Below, in pieces: positions 10,871 to 22,191 of a DNA stretch of 36,507 nt (positions are counted from its first letter, which is position 1; each line of letters opens with the position of its first letter). The notes beneath the pieces are model-generated. The model saw only the letters and a program-made list of their open reading frames with translations, was not told where the DNA came from and did not search any database. Both the position numbers and the translations under genes were made by a program. Source of the DNA: Psilocybe azurescens (Eukaryota > Basidiomycota > Agaricomycetes > Agaricales > Agrocybaceae); assembly GCA_023853785.1 (NCBI GenBank), contig JAJIRX010000304.1, positions 1-36,507 on the forward strand, given 5' to 3'.

Positions 10871-13800
10871 CTACAATAAAATGCTGTCCCACCTTTCCTC
10901 AAGCTCCTCTTCTTCATCTTTGGCAATATCTGGTAACCTTGCAGCAACTTCAACATCACAATCCTTAATGTAGCCAAGCAAACTCCAGTCTCCGATGCAG
11001 AGAAGGGCTTGGGTAGACTGCACAGAAAGATGGCTTTGAACATGTGATAAAAGCAAGCAGCCCTGGCTGAAGGCACGCCTCAACATTGACAGATGTAGCT
11101 TTAAATGGAATCATTAGAAACGTAGTATAAATTTAAAATATTAGAATCAAACAACATACCTGGAATGCTTAGATAATCCAACGCCATTCACGACAGTGAA
11201 GGATACATTGTGCAATGTTCTGACCACCAGAGGAGTGGGTTTTCAACAGCTTCAGTGTCAGTTGATAGGTACCGGTCAAGTTCACTTTGTAGATTGCTTG
11301 ATGACTTTGACAGCTTAAGCAGTTTATCAAACATATTTGGCTGCTTGGATGACTGCTTTAGTGACTTCGGTGGTCAAATTTGTTAATATAACATTAATTT
11401 AATTGAAGAAAAACAACACACCGAGGGTCCCACTGGCTTATTTGCCTTTGTTGTGTCCTTATCCACAGTATCACCCTTATCCCTATGATATGACATGTTG
11501 AACTGCGTGTGCACAAGCTCTTTGGCCGTATTGATCCATTTGGCTTTCCAGTTTGGCGTCCTTGAAGTATTGAAGTTTATACTGAGGATGAAGGACTACA
11601 AGGGAAGATCAGTTACCGACAGAAAATAAGAAAAAAAGTCATAAAATATACTCATTGTGATTTGGTAAGCTTCTGAGTTATCTGTTTTTGAGTAGTAGCG
11701 GTTAAGTGTTTTTTTGCTAGTCCAACAGCAGAGCAGATGGCCAGAGAAAGGGTAGTGTTGTTTGCTTTGGCTGTAAGTCAGTCATTAATGATGTCCATAA
11801 CAGGGATGACATTGGCGAGGTTGGGCATAGAGCAAGAGAAAAACCTGAGCATAAAGTTAGGTGTGTGACTTAATTATATAAGCGGTCCATGGAATGACAC
11901 GCACCTGTAAGACATCACACAATTGCTCAATGACCTGCCACTCTTCTGCACTCAGCTCAAACAACCGCAGATCATTATCTTTATCACCCGTAAACTTGTC
12001 TATTGCCTTTTGATGGTCCAGTACAAAGCTCAACATGTCGTAAGTTGAATTCCACCATGTTGTAACATCATGAGGTATTAATCCGAATGCCATCTTTAGT
12101 TCTTTGAGGCAGGTTGTCCATGCTGGGAGCAACAGTGTCATTGAGTTGATTGTCTTGAATGAGAGTTTCCAGACCTAGATCCAGTGAGCATAGTTCAATA
12201 TGTTCTGAATTTTCCAACTATCTTGCTCACCTTTACAAGCAGCATTTGTAAAGGTCGCAGGCTGTCCTGCAAGACCTCTTGTTCCACCTACGATAACACC
12301 GCCATTTCATCAATCCAACCATCAGTAATGTCGTCTATACCAACCTCATCAGCTCTGGCTTTGTGTAATAATGCTTCACATGTTTGTCGTTCTTCAATGT
12401 CGACGTCACCAACCAATTCACGAAGTTCATCATCAGGATCGTCTCCTTTGGTGTTGGGTATTTTGGCTTTCTTTGGTATGTCAAATTGTTGAACAAGTGT
12501 TCTTGCTACCAGATTATTGATGTGGAGGAAGCAGTGTGTGTGATTGACTTTTGAAAATGTGGGAAGCAGCTCTTCCAGTTCATCGATCATTGCATCATTG
12601 TTCGATGCATTATCACATGTAACACTCAATATCTGCATAGGTTGTTAGTAAGTATAGATTAATCTGGAATGTTTCAGCTTTAATTACTTTATCTTCCAGC
12701 CCAAATTCCTTCAATACATCAGCAAACACAATTGCAAGATTGACACCACTATGTGACTGGGTTTTGAGGTAAGTTATACACTTACAAAAATGTTTAAATA
12801 TTGAACTAACCTTGGCTACCTCGACAACATCCAGAATCAAACAAATGGCTTGCCCATTGTGCTTAAAGTGTGTTGTGAGCAATATGTAGGCTCGGTGGTT
12901 AGGGGATGTCCAGGCATCTGTTGCAAAGTGAAGTTTGCCATTGTGTTTCTGGTATGTTGTTCAGATAATTTCCTCTCTTCAAGTTACTTACTTACACACA
13001 GTGAAGATGCAATATGTTGGCATGAATGTGCAAACACCAAACGAACATCATGGGAGACAGTCGCTGGAGACAGTAAATAATATTCTGGCCGACTGGTCTT
13101 CATTAGTTTCTTGAAACCACGGTCACTAATGATGCTAAAAGGTCATCCATTCTCAGCAATCCAATGGACAATTTCCACCCTAGTTCACGCTCAGTTGTGA
13201 ATACAGCTGGAGGTAAATAACTCACCAAGTTTCAGTCCATGGTGTTGTTGGTGCGAGTAAGTGATTTTTCCTTTACCCTTAATTTGAAACACTGCTGCAA
13301 TTGAACTGTCTTTAGATTTTGAAAGCACTTCTTGTGCCTCTGAAGCATTTTTGGTATCCAACGCGGCCTTTACTGTGTCAGTACCCCAACAAATTTTTGC
13401 ATGTTTATGTAAGTTGCTTGAGGAGCCTGCATCCTTCGTATCGAGAAATTGACAAACACTTTTCTTGCATGCTGACGCAAAGCAGTGAAACTCATGATAA
13501 TGATGACCTTCAAAATAGCCAACTGTTGGGACAGGGTGGAAGAAAGCATATATCAGGGAGTTCCAGTTATACATAAGTCGTTCTGTACACTGGTTAACAA
13601 AAACTCTTTTAAAAATGGATATAGCTCAACTGAGTTTGGCCTTGGAGGACTCTCCATCACTCTCAGACTTGTCCTCATCATCAGGTATCTCTATGACCAA
13701 TGCCTTCTGTGAAGGGTTTGCCGGTTGTTTTTTTTGATTTATCCATACTCGTAACTGATGAGGTCTAACGACAGGTTTGTTAAGTGTCTATATTCAACGA

Positions 13801-14122
13801 GCCGGAAGGGTACTCACATCGCTAACAGATTTTTGATCAATTTTGATGGTCTTCTCTGATGATTCTCCTTTAGACGACTTCCTCCAAGGTGAAAGCTTTG
13901 ACAAAAGAGACTTTTTCTTCTTTTTCAGAGGCTCCTTTGAGAAAAAGTATCTTTGAGGTGAGTTAATTTTAAGTTTTTGAACATCATGTACCTTGACAAT
14001 TGAGGCCTCATCGTCGCTCGAGAGGACTTGTTTTCTTTACCCTTTTTCATTGCCTGGAGGGCTTTGATGGTCGGAATGCGGCCAGACCGTGTGGGATTGC
14101 GAAGCTCGCTCTCGGCTGCCAT
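10871..14122 (-). pseudogene. hAT transposase, broken
   Basis: The reading starts at ATG 14122 with a basic N-terminus (RNPTRSGRIPTIKALQAMKK). A BED-type zinc finger follows (HEFHCFASACKK, SNLHKHAKICWG; about 13390-13500). The RNase-H-fold catalytic region has FATDAWTSPNHRAY near 12930 and SVTCDNASNN near 12620, then DVTTWWNSTYDM near 12050. The C-terminal hATC dimerisation region (FSQGCLLLSHVQSHLS) ends at TAG 10871-10873. Introns with GT-AG ends separate several blocks. In-frame stops and frame changes occur throughout (for example a TGA just before the BED finger near 13625), so it is inactive. Confidence 0.85.
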
Positions 14123-14219
14123 ATTGGGCTTAGTCAGAGTTGAGCATCTTAGAATAGTTGTTTTCGGGGCAGTTATTGGTAGCTGAGGTACTGTACAGTA
14201 GCTAATTATGTAATTTTTA

Positions 14220-14328
14220 CTCTAAATATAGCGTGGGCTGTGGGTCTGCAAGGCCAGACCCATACCCGTACCCACATATACCCATACCCATGACCCATGC
14301 GGGTATGGGCAACCCATGCAGAACCCTA
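14220..14328. repeat. Right terminal and subterminal repeat array of hAT element
   Basis: This end carries about eight CCCAT/CCCGT words, several as CCCATACCC, and finishes GCAGAACCCTA. It mirrors the left end in the opposite orientation, as expected for terminal inverted repeats plus subterminal binding sites. Confidence 0.7.
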
Positions 14329-14950
14329 GTAATCTCTTTATTTTTGCTCCCTCCCACCTCTGCCCTTTTTTCAGTGCTTGGTACAGCCACTTGGATTCCG
14401 ATTCGGCTTTCCCACTTGGTTTACCAAGCGCTCAGGCCTTTGGCGGCCCACAATCTTCTCATTTCGCTTTCACGTTGCGCATCGTGTGCATTTCGCGTCG
14501 CCTCTCGCGATTTCAGTTGTTCACGTGACCCGACTTCTGGGTCCCTTCTGACCAGCCGCCAAAGCCCTCCGCACCCACAAAAGATTCGTGTTCCACGAAT
14601 ATTTTGTTCTCTCTCTCTCTTCGACTTCCCATTCCCTTCCTCCCGTGAAGGAATTCCTTTTGAACGCATAGTAACTTATTCAACATTTTGCCACCAAAAG
14701 GGGCTAATATTTGTCAGAGACGTTGCACGTGATGGATCCCAACGAGTCACTCGCATTGTTGCAGACACTCTTGTCGATTCAATTTGGCCGTCCTTTCACT
14801 CCTCCCCTCAATTTCTCTCCCTCTCTTTTCTCATGCAGCTAAGAGATCTCTCTACCACGATTTACACTTCAGGCGCTTTTGTTTACATGTGGCAACGTCT
14901 ACGCCGACTTACAACAAATTCACAAGACTGGCTACACTAAAAGTAAAAGG
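14329..14950 (+). promoter_or_regulatory. Non-coding 5' flank of ArgRS copy 1
   Basis: No gene is seen. From about 14720 to the ATG, the sequence aligns by eye with the stretch before ArgRS copy 2 (20890-21073): both have a GATCCCAA word followed by a CT-rich tract, CTCAT and CTAAGAG. The shared part is presumably the promoter and 5' UTR of the ancestral gene. The junction with the hAT end at 14328 shows no duplication. Confidence 0.45.
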
Positions 14951-16428
14951 ATGGCGTCATCCATGCCCCCACTTCCCGCTGTCCCGGGTATGGATGCGTC
15001 TAAGTGTATCCTGAAATCGATCCGGATATCTATCGCGCAAAAACTTTCGAATGCGCTGCCGCTCACACTGGAGCAGACTGTGGGAAGAATGGGGAAGGCT
15101 TCACTGTTGCGCTGCCATGGTTCAAACGTTCAGAGCTCGAAGAGACAGCGGCTGATGTCATCAAAAACGTGCGTGGTTATTATGTTCACATTCTGTACTA
15201 CTAAAAAGACTGAACCTTACTGCGCACAGTTCCAACTGGATGAATGGGTCGAGTCCGTCGTGCTCGACAAGTCCATCCTCCACTATGGGTGAACACAACA
15301 AGTTCTCACTCAGATCGACACCCTCACGTGCAACGCGCCCTCTGGCCCGCCCAAGTATGGCACGAATGATTCGGTCAAGAGTAAGAAGGTCATCATCGTG
15401 TACTCGTCGCCAAACATTGCCCAGTTGTTCTATGCTGGGCATATGAAGAACACGATCAGCGGCGCATTTTTGCCTAGTTTGTGTCAGGCTTGTGGGTTGG
15501 AAGTCGTCTCAATGAACTATCTGGGCAATTGGGGTATACAGGTAAGATTTTTTCTTCTCTTCGCTTTTTTTGTTTTCCGTCCAACCCCTTTTCGCCCCTT
15601 CTGCTTCTCCCCTATTCCTCGCCATTCCGTGTGTCTTCTATTCCAATCCCCGAATATTCCACTGACATCTACCTTCCTCCCTCCCTAGTTCAGCCTAAAC
15701 GTCACGGGCTTCGAAAATACGACTCACAAGCCGGTCTCGAAAAAGACGTCATTAAGCACCTGTTTGACATCTACGCTGCCATTAACAAAGACGCATCCAC
15801 CGACCCCGCCGTCAAGGCCTCCGCCTCGAACTAGTTCAAGCGCGTGGAAGACAGAGACCAAGACGCCCTGCACAACTGAGGCGTGTGGAGAGAGGTGGGT
15901 GTACGGAAGTATGAGGAGGAGTATGAGAGGTTGAATGTGAAGTTTGATGTGTATACGAGGGAGAGCGAGGTGGGGAAGGAGGCAATGGATGGGACGCCGG
16001 AGAAGTTCGATAGAATGAGTTTGATTTCGGAGTCGGATGGTATGAAGCTGGTGGAGTTGGAGAAGTGGAGGCCGGGCAAGACCGTTGTTCGTAAGAAGGG
16101 TGCGTTCTATTTCTTTTTTTCTTTTCTTCCTGTTCCTTCATTCAACGTTCATCACAGATGGAACATTGGTATACCTGACACGTGACATCGGCTGCGCAAT
16201 AACGCGCTACGAGACATATAAATTTGATGAAATGAAATACGTCGTTTTCTCGCAACAAGACCTGCATGTCTCCCAATTCTTTGTAGTGCTCGAGCTCCCC
16301 TGGGCGTCCTCGCTCATGCAGATCACCTACTGGCTCTTACAAGGAATGAGCATGAGGAAAATGGCGGTGGTGTTTTCGGACAAGATCATTAAGCAGGGAA
16401 CGCGATGCATGAGCACGAGGACAAGCTT
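14951..16428 (+). pseudogene. Arginyl-tRNA synthetase pseudogene, copy 1 (truncated)
   Basis: The parent enzyme charges tRNA-Arg in the cytoplasm (class I aminoacyl-tRNA synthetase). Seen here: ATG at 14951; a HIGH-type region (SSPNIAQLFYAGHMKN; YAGH at 15431-15442) where HAGH would be expected; LTRDIG and YKFDEM blocks; and a KMSKS-type segment MSMRKM near 16346-16363. GT-AG introns lie at 15169-15229, 15542-15688 and about 16098-16157. Lesions include frame changes around 15060 and in exon 3, a TGA near 15290, and a TAG and TGA in exon 3 near 15833-15880. Homology stops at about 16428, before the tRNA-binding C-terminus, where transporter intron sequence begins. Confidence 0.85.
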
Positions 16429-18575
16429 CATTTTCCCTTTGTTCGTTATCCTTTTCCACGATTCGCGTTTCTCTTCGCGTTTCCTTGCTCTCCCATTGAC
16501 AAGCGCTTTGAATACTCCCCACCGCATTCTACCTTGCTCGCCCTTGTCTCTCTCTCGTCCCTCCGCACTTAATTGACCCCAACTCACTCTCACACAGTCA
16601 CACAGTCAGGAGCTTCATAATGGCTGCCGCGATATTCATGAACTCCAACGGACTCGCCATCGCGCTGATGCCGAGCTATGTCGTCTCGGTGCCCAACCTC
16701 GCATGGGGCTCGGACGATAATAAGAAATGCGCTGATGTATTTGATGATGTCCACTACGCTTGGAATAATAGTATGTGGCTTTTGCTTTCGTTTTGTTTTT
16801 ACGCTATGTTTCACCCCCTTTGTATGCACTCTATCTCTCTCGTCATACCCCAACGTCCATCGCTGTCTCTGTCCTCTTACCCACCCGCATACATCCCGCT
16901 AACCGCCTCTCACATGTCCCACAGCTACAGCGTAAGCCTCCTCACGGACAGACACCATCCTCGCACTACCCGTCCTCTCATCCGCGACCACGCCGTTTAC
17001 ATCCATCCTCGGGCTCGACACAGATCCCAATGCCGAGGGTGAGGGCACGCCGCTCCCCTTGGACTTCGCCGACGACGACGAATAAGAGGGAGATGGGGAC
17101 GAACATGATTTAAGGACGCACGCGTTGAACTCGACGCGTCGGCGTCGATGAAGAGGGGTGGTGGGCCAGTTCATGGAGTCATCCGCCTCCTCTACGCCCT
17201 CGTCGCTTCGCATCACTGCGTCCTCGAGAGTTCCTGGTGCTTTGGTCGCTATGTCATTGTTCACGACATCCGCATGGAACGGCAAAAGGCCCACACGCAA
17301 ATGGAACAGGGACAAGGAACGGAGACACGGTGCAGGAGCTGGAGCTGGAATCAGCAGGAGACATCTCCTGCTGCCTGGCAGGCGCAGCACGATGTTCTAT
17401 AACTCATTTCAGTACTGAGCTGGGGACGTTGGTGCTTCCACTGCTGGGGCTGGGGCTGGTGAGGCGTGAGGTGCTGGAGGTGTACGAGGGACGGGGAGAC
17501 GAGTGATAGTGAGGATGATGGGATAAAAATAAAGTCGAGCGCAACCTCAATGAAACCTCTGACCTTGAGAACAGCGCCTACCCATCCATACCGCACCCTC
17601 CCAGCACGCACTCCTCCCTCCTTTCCTCCCATCTCTCCACTCTCTGCCCAGTCATCCCCTACACACGCTGCTCCTCTCGAACCATGCATTCCAAACAGTC
17701 TCACTCTATGCCGTCCCGTCCTGCTCTCGCTCATCATTACCTTGATACCCCCGCTGCAATATGCGCTGGAGCATAATAGCGCGTAAAGGCCTGTGAATGA
17801 GGCGGCTGGGATGTGTGGGAACTGTGTAGTGCCGGTGACGCTAGTTGTGTATTTTGGGGGTGGGGAGGAGAGGGGGAGGGAGGCCGGAGGGAGGGAGGAG
17901 GGGAAGGGAGGGGGAAGGGAGGAGGTGGCGGGGAAAGGGGAGGGAGATAAAAGGAGCTATAGGAGGTATATACAGCATGTCAAGGATCTATTCCGCTTCG
18001 GGACACATTTAGATACGGAAATGCAGGAAAGTGGCGAAGGAACAGCAGATGGGCAGGGTGCGGGCTGGAAGCCGAGCGAGCCGAAGATGGTGCTGGTCGC
18101 AATCTCGGTGCATGTGCTATTCACTCTGCCGATGGTGTCATTGGTCCCTACGACGAAGAGCGATTGGCATGCCGTGTTTGAGGTCCTTTTTCATTTTGGT
18201 ATGTCCTATGTTATGTGTTGTGAGGGCGGGATGTATGCGCCTTTTATTTTCTCCTTTCTTTCATTTTCTCTTTTTGGGGGAGACTTCCCTTCTTCGTCAT
18301 TTGATCGCTTCTCGTTCGTGGTTCTTTGATCTCGATCACTCGACTGTTCTTCCTCTTCGCTTTTCTTTTCTCCGCCCTTCCTTTCTCCTGCTTATAACAA
18401 AAATTGCGAACCACTCCTCCCTCTCCCCCTTTCCTGTCACTCACGCGAGCTGATATTCGCCGTCGTCAGCACCCTCCTTGTCTACTCCCCGCCTGCGCTC
18501 ACCCTCACACAGATCACGTCCACTGGCGCATCCGGCGGCTTGTTTGAGCGGCTCATTAGTCACTCAATATTTTAG
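16429..18575 (+). pseudogene. PIN-like / auxin efflux carrier family transporter pseudogene, copy 1 (5'-truncated)
   Basis: The family (membrane transport protein, PF03547, related to yeast Ecm3) spans the membrane with about ten helices split by a long cytoplasmic loop. This copy begins inside an intron that matches the equivalent intron of copy 2 (29145-29370). Its first exon (from 16608) has MAAAIFMNSNGLAIALM with a short deletion afterwards. The loop exons are frameshifted. Later blocks are PPLQYALEHNSA (17749-17784), CGNCVVPVTLVVYF and, in the last exon, LLVYSPPALTLTQITS, ending at TAG 18573-18575 where Trp would be expected. A GA-rich expansion sits at 17856-17946. The first three exons are missing. 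Confidence 0.82.
17856..17946 (+). repeat. G-rich purine tract inside transporter copy 1
   Basis: About 90 bases consist almost only of G and A with many GGG and GGGG runs, so G-quadruplex formation is possible. It falls just after the VVYF block, where the intact protein continues into a helix. The second copy has a shorter version at 30662-30732, so the tract predates the duplication. Confidence 0.7.
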
Positions 18576-19400
18576 AGGTATTGTGGTTGAAATCGGTTGT
18601 TGTGTTGGGGAGTGTGTTGGATGGGCTGTGATTGGAAGCGTTTTAGGATTGGGTGAGGATAGAAACGCGGGTGGGAGCCCACGTAATTTGAGGTGGCAGG
18701 GCGTTTTTTTTCTTTTTTCTTTTTTTCTCTTTCTGGCTTTGTCGCTTCTGATACGCTGTAGTTGCTCAGTCGATTTTTCTTCCTTCATTGCTTCATTTTC
18801 CTTTCCCCTCTCTTCCTATCGTTGCTTCACAGTCATATCATGATACATACTCGTGCGTCACTGCATGCTCACAGATAGAATCCCATACCTGTTTTCTGCC
18901 ATTTTTACTTACTTTACTCACGTATTATATTAGTAGTTCTTTATACTTTGAGTATTTACTGCTCGAAATGATAATAAAAATGCGAAGTGCGCCCCTTCTT
19001 CAGGGAACCTGGATCGACGAAGGTACACCACTGCCTGCAAATATTAGAGAGTTAGACATGATAATGTTGTGCGCTCAAATGAAGGCTTGATCTTAGGATG
19101 CTCAACCTCAGCATTCTGTTCAAAAAAGCCGCATTATTGCTAGCGGATCGTCACAAAACAGAAGTCCAAGGGCATCGGTTCCGCTACTGGAGGGATCCTT
19201 CTCCGGGCGTCCCAACTCCTGTTCGTTCTATTCATCCTTCTAGACCCGGGGTCGTGAATGCGTTCCCAACCATGAACTTGATTGTAAAGTCTGTTCCAAA
19301 ATGACAAATCTACAGAAGCAAGTCCAACACAGTCCTTATCCCACACTTTCCATTCAAACCTTACTCTACTTCCCTGTCCTTCCTGCTCCTGCAAGGCCCA
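18576..19400. other. Region without recognisable gene
   Basis: This is the downstream flank of transporter copy 1. Only short, overlapping open frames occur, and CT-rich stretches are frequent. I find no motif or domain. A minus-strand hypothetical gene ends at its right side. Confidence 0.4.
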
Positions 19401-19401
19401 A

Positions 19402-20245
19402 CTACACCACGAAGGCCATCCCCACATACACCCCGCCGGTAATCCAAATAGCCTGCTTACCAGCCCTCCAGCACACGCACGCACACATTGGGCACACCCC
19501 ATGCCCCTTCAACAGTCCGTTGGTTGGATCCCCCTGTAACAGCGCCCAATCCATGCACATGTCTAGCTGCATTTTGTCCTCCACGAACGTATCCACAAAC
19601 GGTCGGTCGCTTGCATACTCGTTTTCCCAGTGTATCGTGTGGGTGATGTCGCTGTCAATGCCTGTTGAGTTGCTAGGTGTTGTACGTGAGCATTCCAGCA
19701 TTTTCAAAGGTAAAAGATGGAAAGAACAGATGTCAACGTGGACAGGGAGGACAAACGTACTCATTGACGTCCGTGACACATGTCTGCAGAATATGTCCAC
19801 GGTGGAGCCCTGGCCGGGTTCTCAATACGTTCAGCCAATAGTTCTCCATGTCCATTCATGAGCTTGGAACATATGGAGCGGAGGAGATGGTGGAAATCGT
19901 GGTCGAGGCCGAGATCATAGTCATAGGTAGAAAAACCTTGAGCAAAATGCTAGGACACAACAAAGAGTATGTGTCCTTGTACATGGCGAGCAGTTAATGT
20001 CCGAATTCATACTGGAGATTGCAGAAGATGGTGAGAGTGCCGTATGGGTCGGGGAGGAGTGAGCGGTAGTAAAGGAGACGGGTTTCGTGACCCTGGAAGC
20101 CACAGGTAGAAGAGGTATCAAGCCTAATAGACACGTTCAGGTTCGAGCCATGGTTGGGATCGTGGCACCGGGACGCTTGAACATACCGGTACAGTCTTCT
20201 CAACATTCCATTCCGAGTGTCCGCGGTTCCATTCTCTGGATCCAT
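19402..20245 (-). pseudogene. Hypothetical gene remnant, minus strand
   Basis: A reading from ATG 20245 gives an exon with the block GHETRLLYYRSLLPDPYG, interrupted by a TAA near 19996. A middle exon contains WLNVLRTRPG and TCVTDVNE and is followed by a GT-AG intron. A last exon has IHWENEYASDRPFVDTF, MDWALLQGDPTNG, a CPMCACVCW cysteine cluster and a hydrophobic C-terminus, with stop at 19402-19404. The composition and splice-like junctions suggest a former real gene. I do not recognise the family. Two internal stops argue for a pseudogene. Confidence 0.45.
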
Positions 20246-21073
20246 TAGCAGTCCCCACTCAGAAACTCAGCTTTAACGTCCCTCAATCTTGATCAACACC
20301 GTCATGTCCCTCCCAGTCTCTCTCTGCGGTCCCCCTCTCCATGAGCACAGCGTTCGAAGTCTGTGCCTTGTTGAAGAGGCTCAGCTTGTCAAAAAATGCC
20401 TTCAGGAGGTGCATTTATTGGAGCTAGGTTTCTGGTTCGGTTCTTGGGCCCAGAATGGATACAGCCTAAAAACTGAGCGTAGAACACACCACAGTTGAAA
20501 TAAAGACATGATACGGGTGCCTTGGAACGAACTATGACAGGGAAAAAATCATACGGACTGTGGCAGATGTCTCTATTACTCTGCGTGCAAGTGGGTTAGT
20601 TCGAATACGTGTGACTGGCAAGGTAACGCTTGTTAATACACGCGTCGCCGGAAATAGCTTCATGATCTACATTGGATCTACTTACGTGGGGTTTAGGTTT
20701 GGTAAAGATGAGATAATTTACACTGCTACTTGTTCTAATATGACTCCGATATCAGTATACGGCCTTAGCAGTAATATAAGGCCGTATCTGTAAAAAAAAA
20801 AACATTACTGCTACTACGCCGACTGCAACCAAACTGTAAGCCATGTTGGAGGCCGAGTAAGAGTTATGCCGCCGAAAGGGGTTAAAAGTTGTTGATAAAA
20901 ATTGTCTCACATGACCGATCCCAAAGGGACCATCCCGTTACCTCCTCTCTTTTCTCATCATCTAAGAGTCCCCTCTGTTGTGCTTCAAACTGCAAGTGTT
21001 TTTACTTTCAGAACACCAACAAAAGCATGCAACACACGTTCTCTCTCCCTCGCCGTACATCAAACTCAAAAGC
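20246..21073. other. Intergenic region before ArgRS copy 2
   Basis: No supported gene. One open frame on the plus strand (20560-20793, 77 codons) matches nothing I know. The stretch contains a strong inverted repeat at 20757-20787, and its last 180 bases resemble the 5' flank of ArgRS copy 1. Confidence 0.4.
20757..20787. repeat. Perfect 11-bp inverted repeat with 9-nt loop
   Basis: ATACGGCCTTA at 20757-20767 is perfectly complementary to TAAGGCCGTAT at 20777-20787. The loop begins GCAGTAAT, and AGCAGTAAT (20767-20775) also pairs with ATTACTGCT at 20804-20812 beyond an A11 run. Two competing hairpins are therefore possible. It may be a small transposon remnant. Confidence 0.75.
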
Positions 21074-22191
21074 ATGACCTCATCTATACCTCCACTGCCC
21101 GCCGGCTCAGACACGGATCCCTCTAAATGTGTCTTGGACTCATTCCGGATATCTACCGGCCAGATCCTCTTGAGTGTGCTGCCGCCTAGGCTGGAGCAGT
21201 CATCAGCTATGTGAAGATGGGAGAGGACTTTACAGTTGCGCTCCCCTGGTTGCAACTTCCAGGAAGTTCGAAGAGACAGCGGCTAAAGTCGTCGTAAACG
21301 TATGCCTTCCGTACTCTCCGATGTATTCATACAAGTAAAGACACTCAATTCACACCCGCACTGCACCGCACAGCTCCAAGCGGAAGAGTGGTCGGATCCG
21401 AGATGGAACATCCATTTACGTGATGCATGGCAATTGTTGGCGCGATCGAGCGCTACGAGAAATACAAATTCGACAGTTATATACGTTGTATCCTCCCAAC
21501 ATGACTTTCATCACGCAAAAATCTTCAAAATTCTCGAACGAATGGACTTCCCTTTGGCATCCTCACTCGTGCACTTCAATACGAGTTCGTACAGGGAATG
21601 AGTACAACGAAGGGCTTGGCGGTCTTCCTAGATGAGATTGATATTATCGAGGCAGGGAATGCGATGCATGCGCAGACGATGAAGAATGAGGCGAAGTATA
21701 GGGTGGTGGTGGATCTAGAGCAGACGGCGCTGAGACTGGGATTACGCGAGTGAAGAGCCACAATATGGAGGTACGTTGTCCTTTTCCATTTCTTTTCGTC
21801 GTGCTAACGTTCGTAAATTTATTCAATCCAGAATTAGCAAATACACATCCAAATGGGTCCACGTGAAATCTTTCAAAGGCGGCACCGGCCCTACCCCCAA
21901 TACGCACTCCGACTATCCTACACGCGCATATGCAGTATTGCGTTCCTCCTGGCCACATACCCGGGCGTCATGAAGATTGCTATGAGGAACCTGAAGCCAA
22001 GTAGCATTGTGACGCTCGCGTTTAGACTGGCGCATGCGATCAGCAGTGCGTGGGATGCGGTTGATGTGAAGGGGGGGGGGAGGGATGAGTAGAGGGCGCA
22101 GGCGAAGAAGATTTTTTCAGTGTGCGAGGGAGGTATTGGGCGGTGCGCTGTGATGGATCTGTTGAGTTTGCAGCCGCTGGGGAGGATGTAG
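21074..22191 (+). pseudogene. Arginyl-tRNA synthetase pseudogene, copy 2 (internal deletion)
   Basis: The start (MTSSIPPLPAGSDTDPSKC) parallels copy 1. An intron at 21300-21373 corresponds to the copy 1 intron at 15169-15229. After the LQAEEW block near 21390 the sequence jumps to the region after the third intron of copy 1, so about 0.9 kb including the HIGH motif is gone. It then continues past the breakpoint of copy 1: MSTTKGLAVFLDEI (21598 on), TMKNEAKY, LEQTAL, an intron near 21771-21831, SFKGGTGP, LATYPGVMKIAMRNL, FRLAHAISSAWDAV and the native C-terminus LLSLQPLGRM with TAG at 22189-22191. Several frame changes and stops make it non-functional. Confidence 0.85.

Larger units (their letters stand above)
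10681..14328 (-). mobile_element. Decayed hAT DNA transposon
   Basis: The two ends form an imperfect inverted repeat: TAGGCAACTGCATGGGTAAC on the left and the complement of TAGGGTTCTGCATGGGTTGC on the right (about 19 of 24 positions match). Just inside both ends are arrays of CCCAT/GGGTA words. Between them the minus strand encodes a BED-finger hAT transposase. hAT insertions normally make 8-bp duplications, but the flanks CTCATTCT and GTAATCTC do not match. Either the duplication has decayed, the ends are slightly misplaced, or a rearrangement occurred. Confidence 0.85.

Noticed and set aside
10673..14336. 8-bp target duplication of the hAT element
   Set aside because: The flanks CTCATTCT and GTAATCTC do not match at the best ends I can place, so no duplication is claimed.
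14233..14940. 235-codon plus-strand ORF
   Set aside because: It starts inside the hAT terminal repeat and runs through the ArgRS 5' flank, with low-complexity Ser/Arg/Phe content. It crosses an element boundary, so it is not a gene.
16899..17390. 163-codon minus-strand ORF, and 17351-17737 minus
   Set aside because: They lie antisense to exons of the transporter pseudogene and consist of Pro/Ser/Arg-rich low-complexity sequence; shadows of the plus-strand copy.
20560..20793. 77-codon ORF with beta-like composition as a lectin gene
   Set aside because: Short, ends in the hairpin region, and lacks any specific lectin signature.
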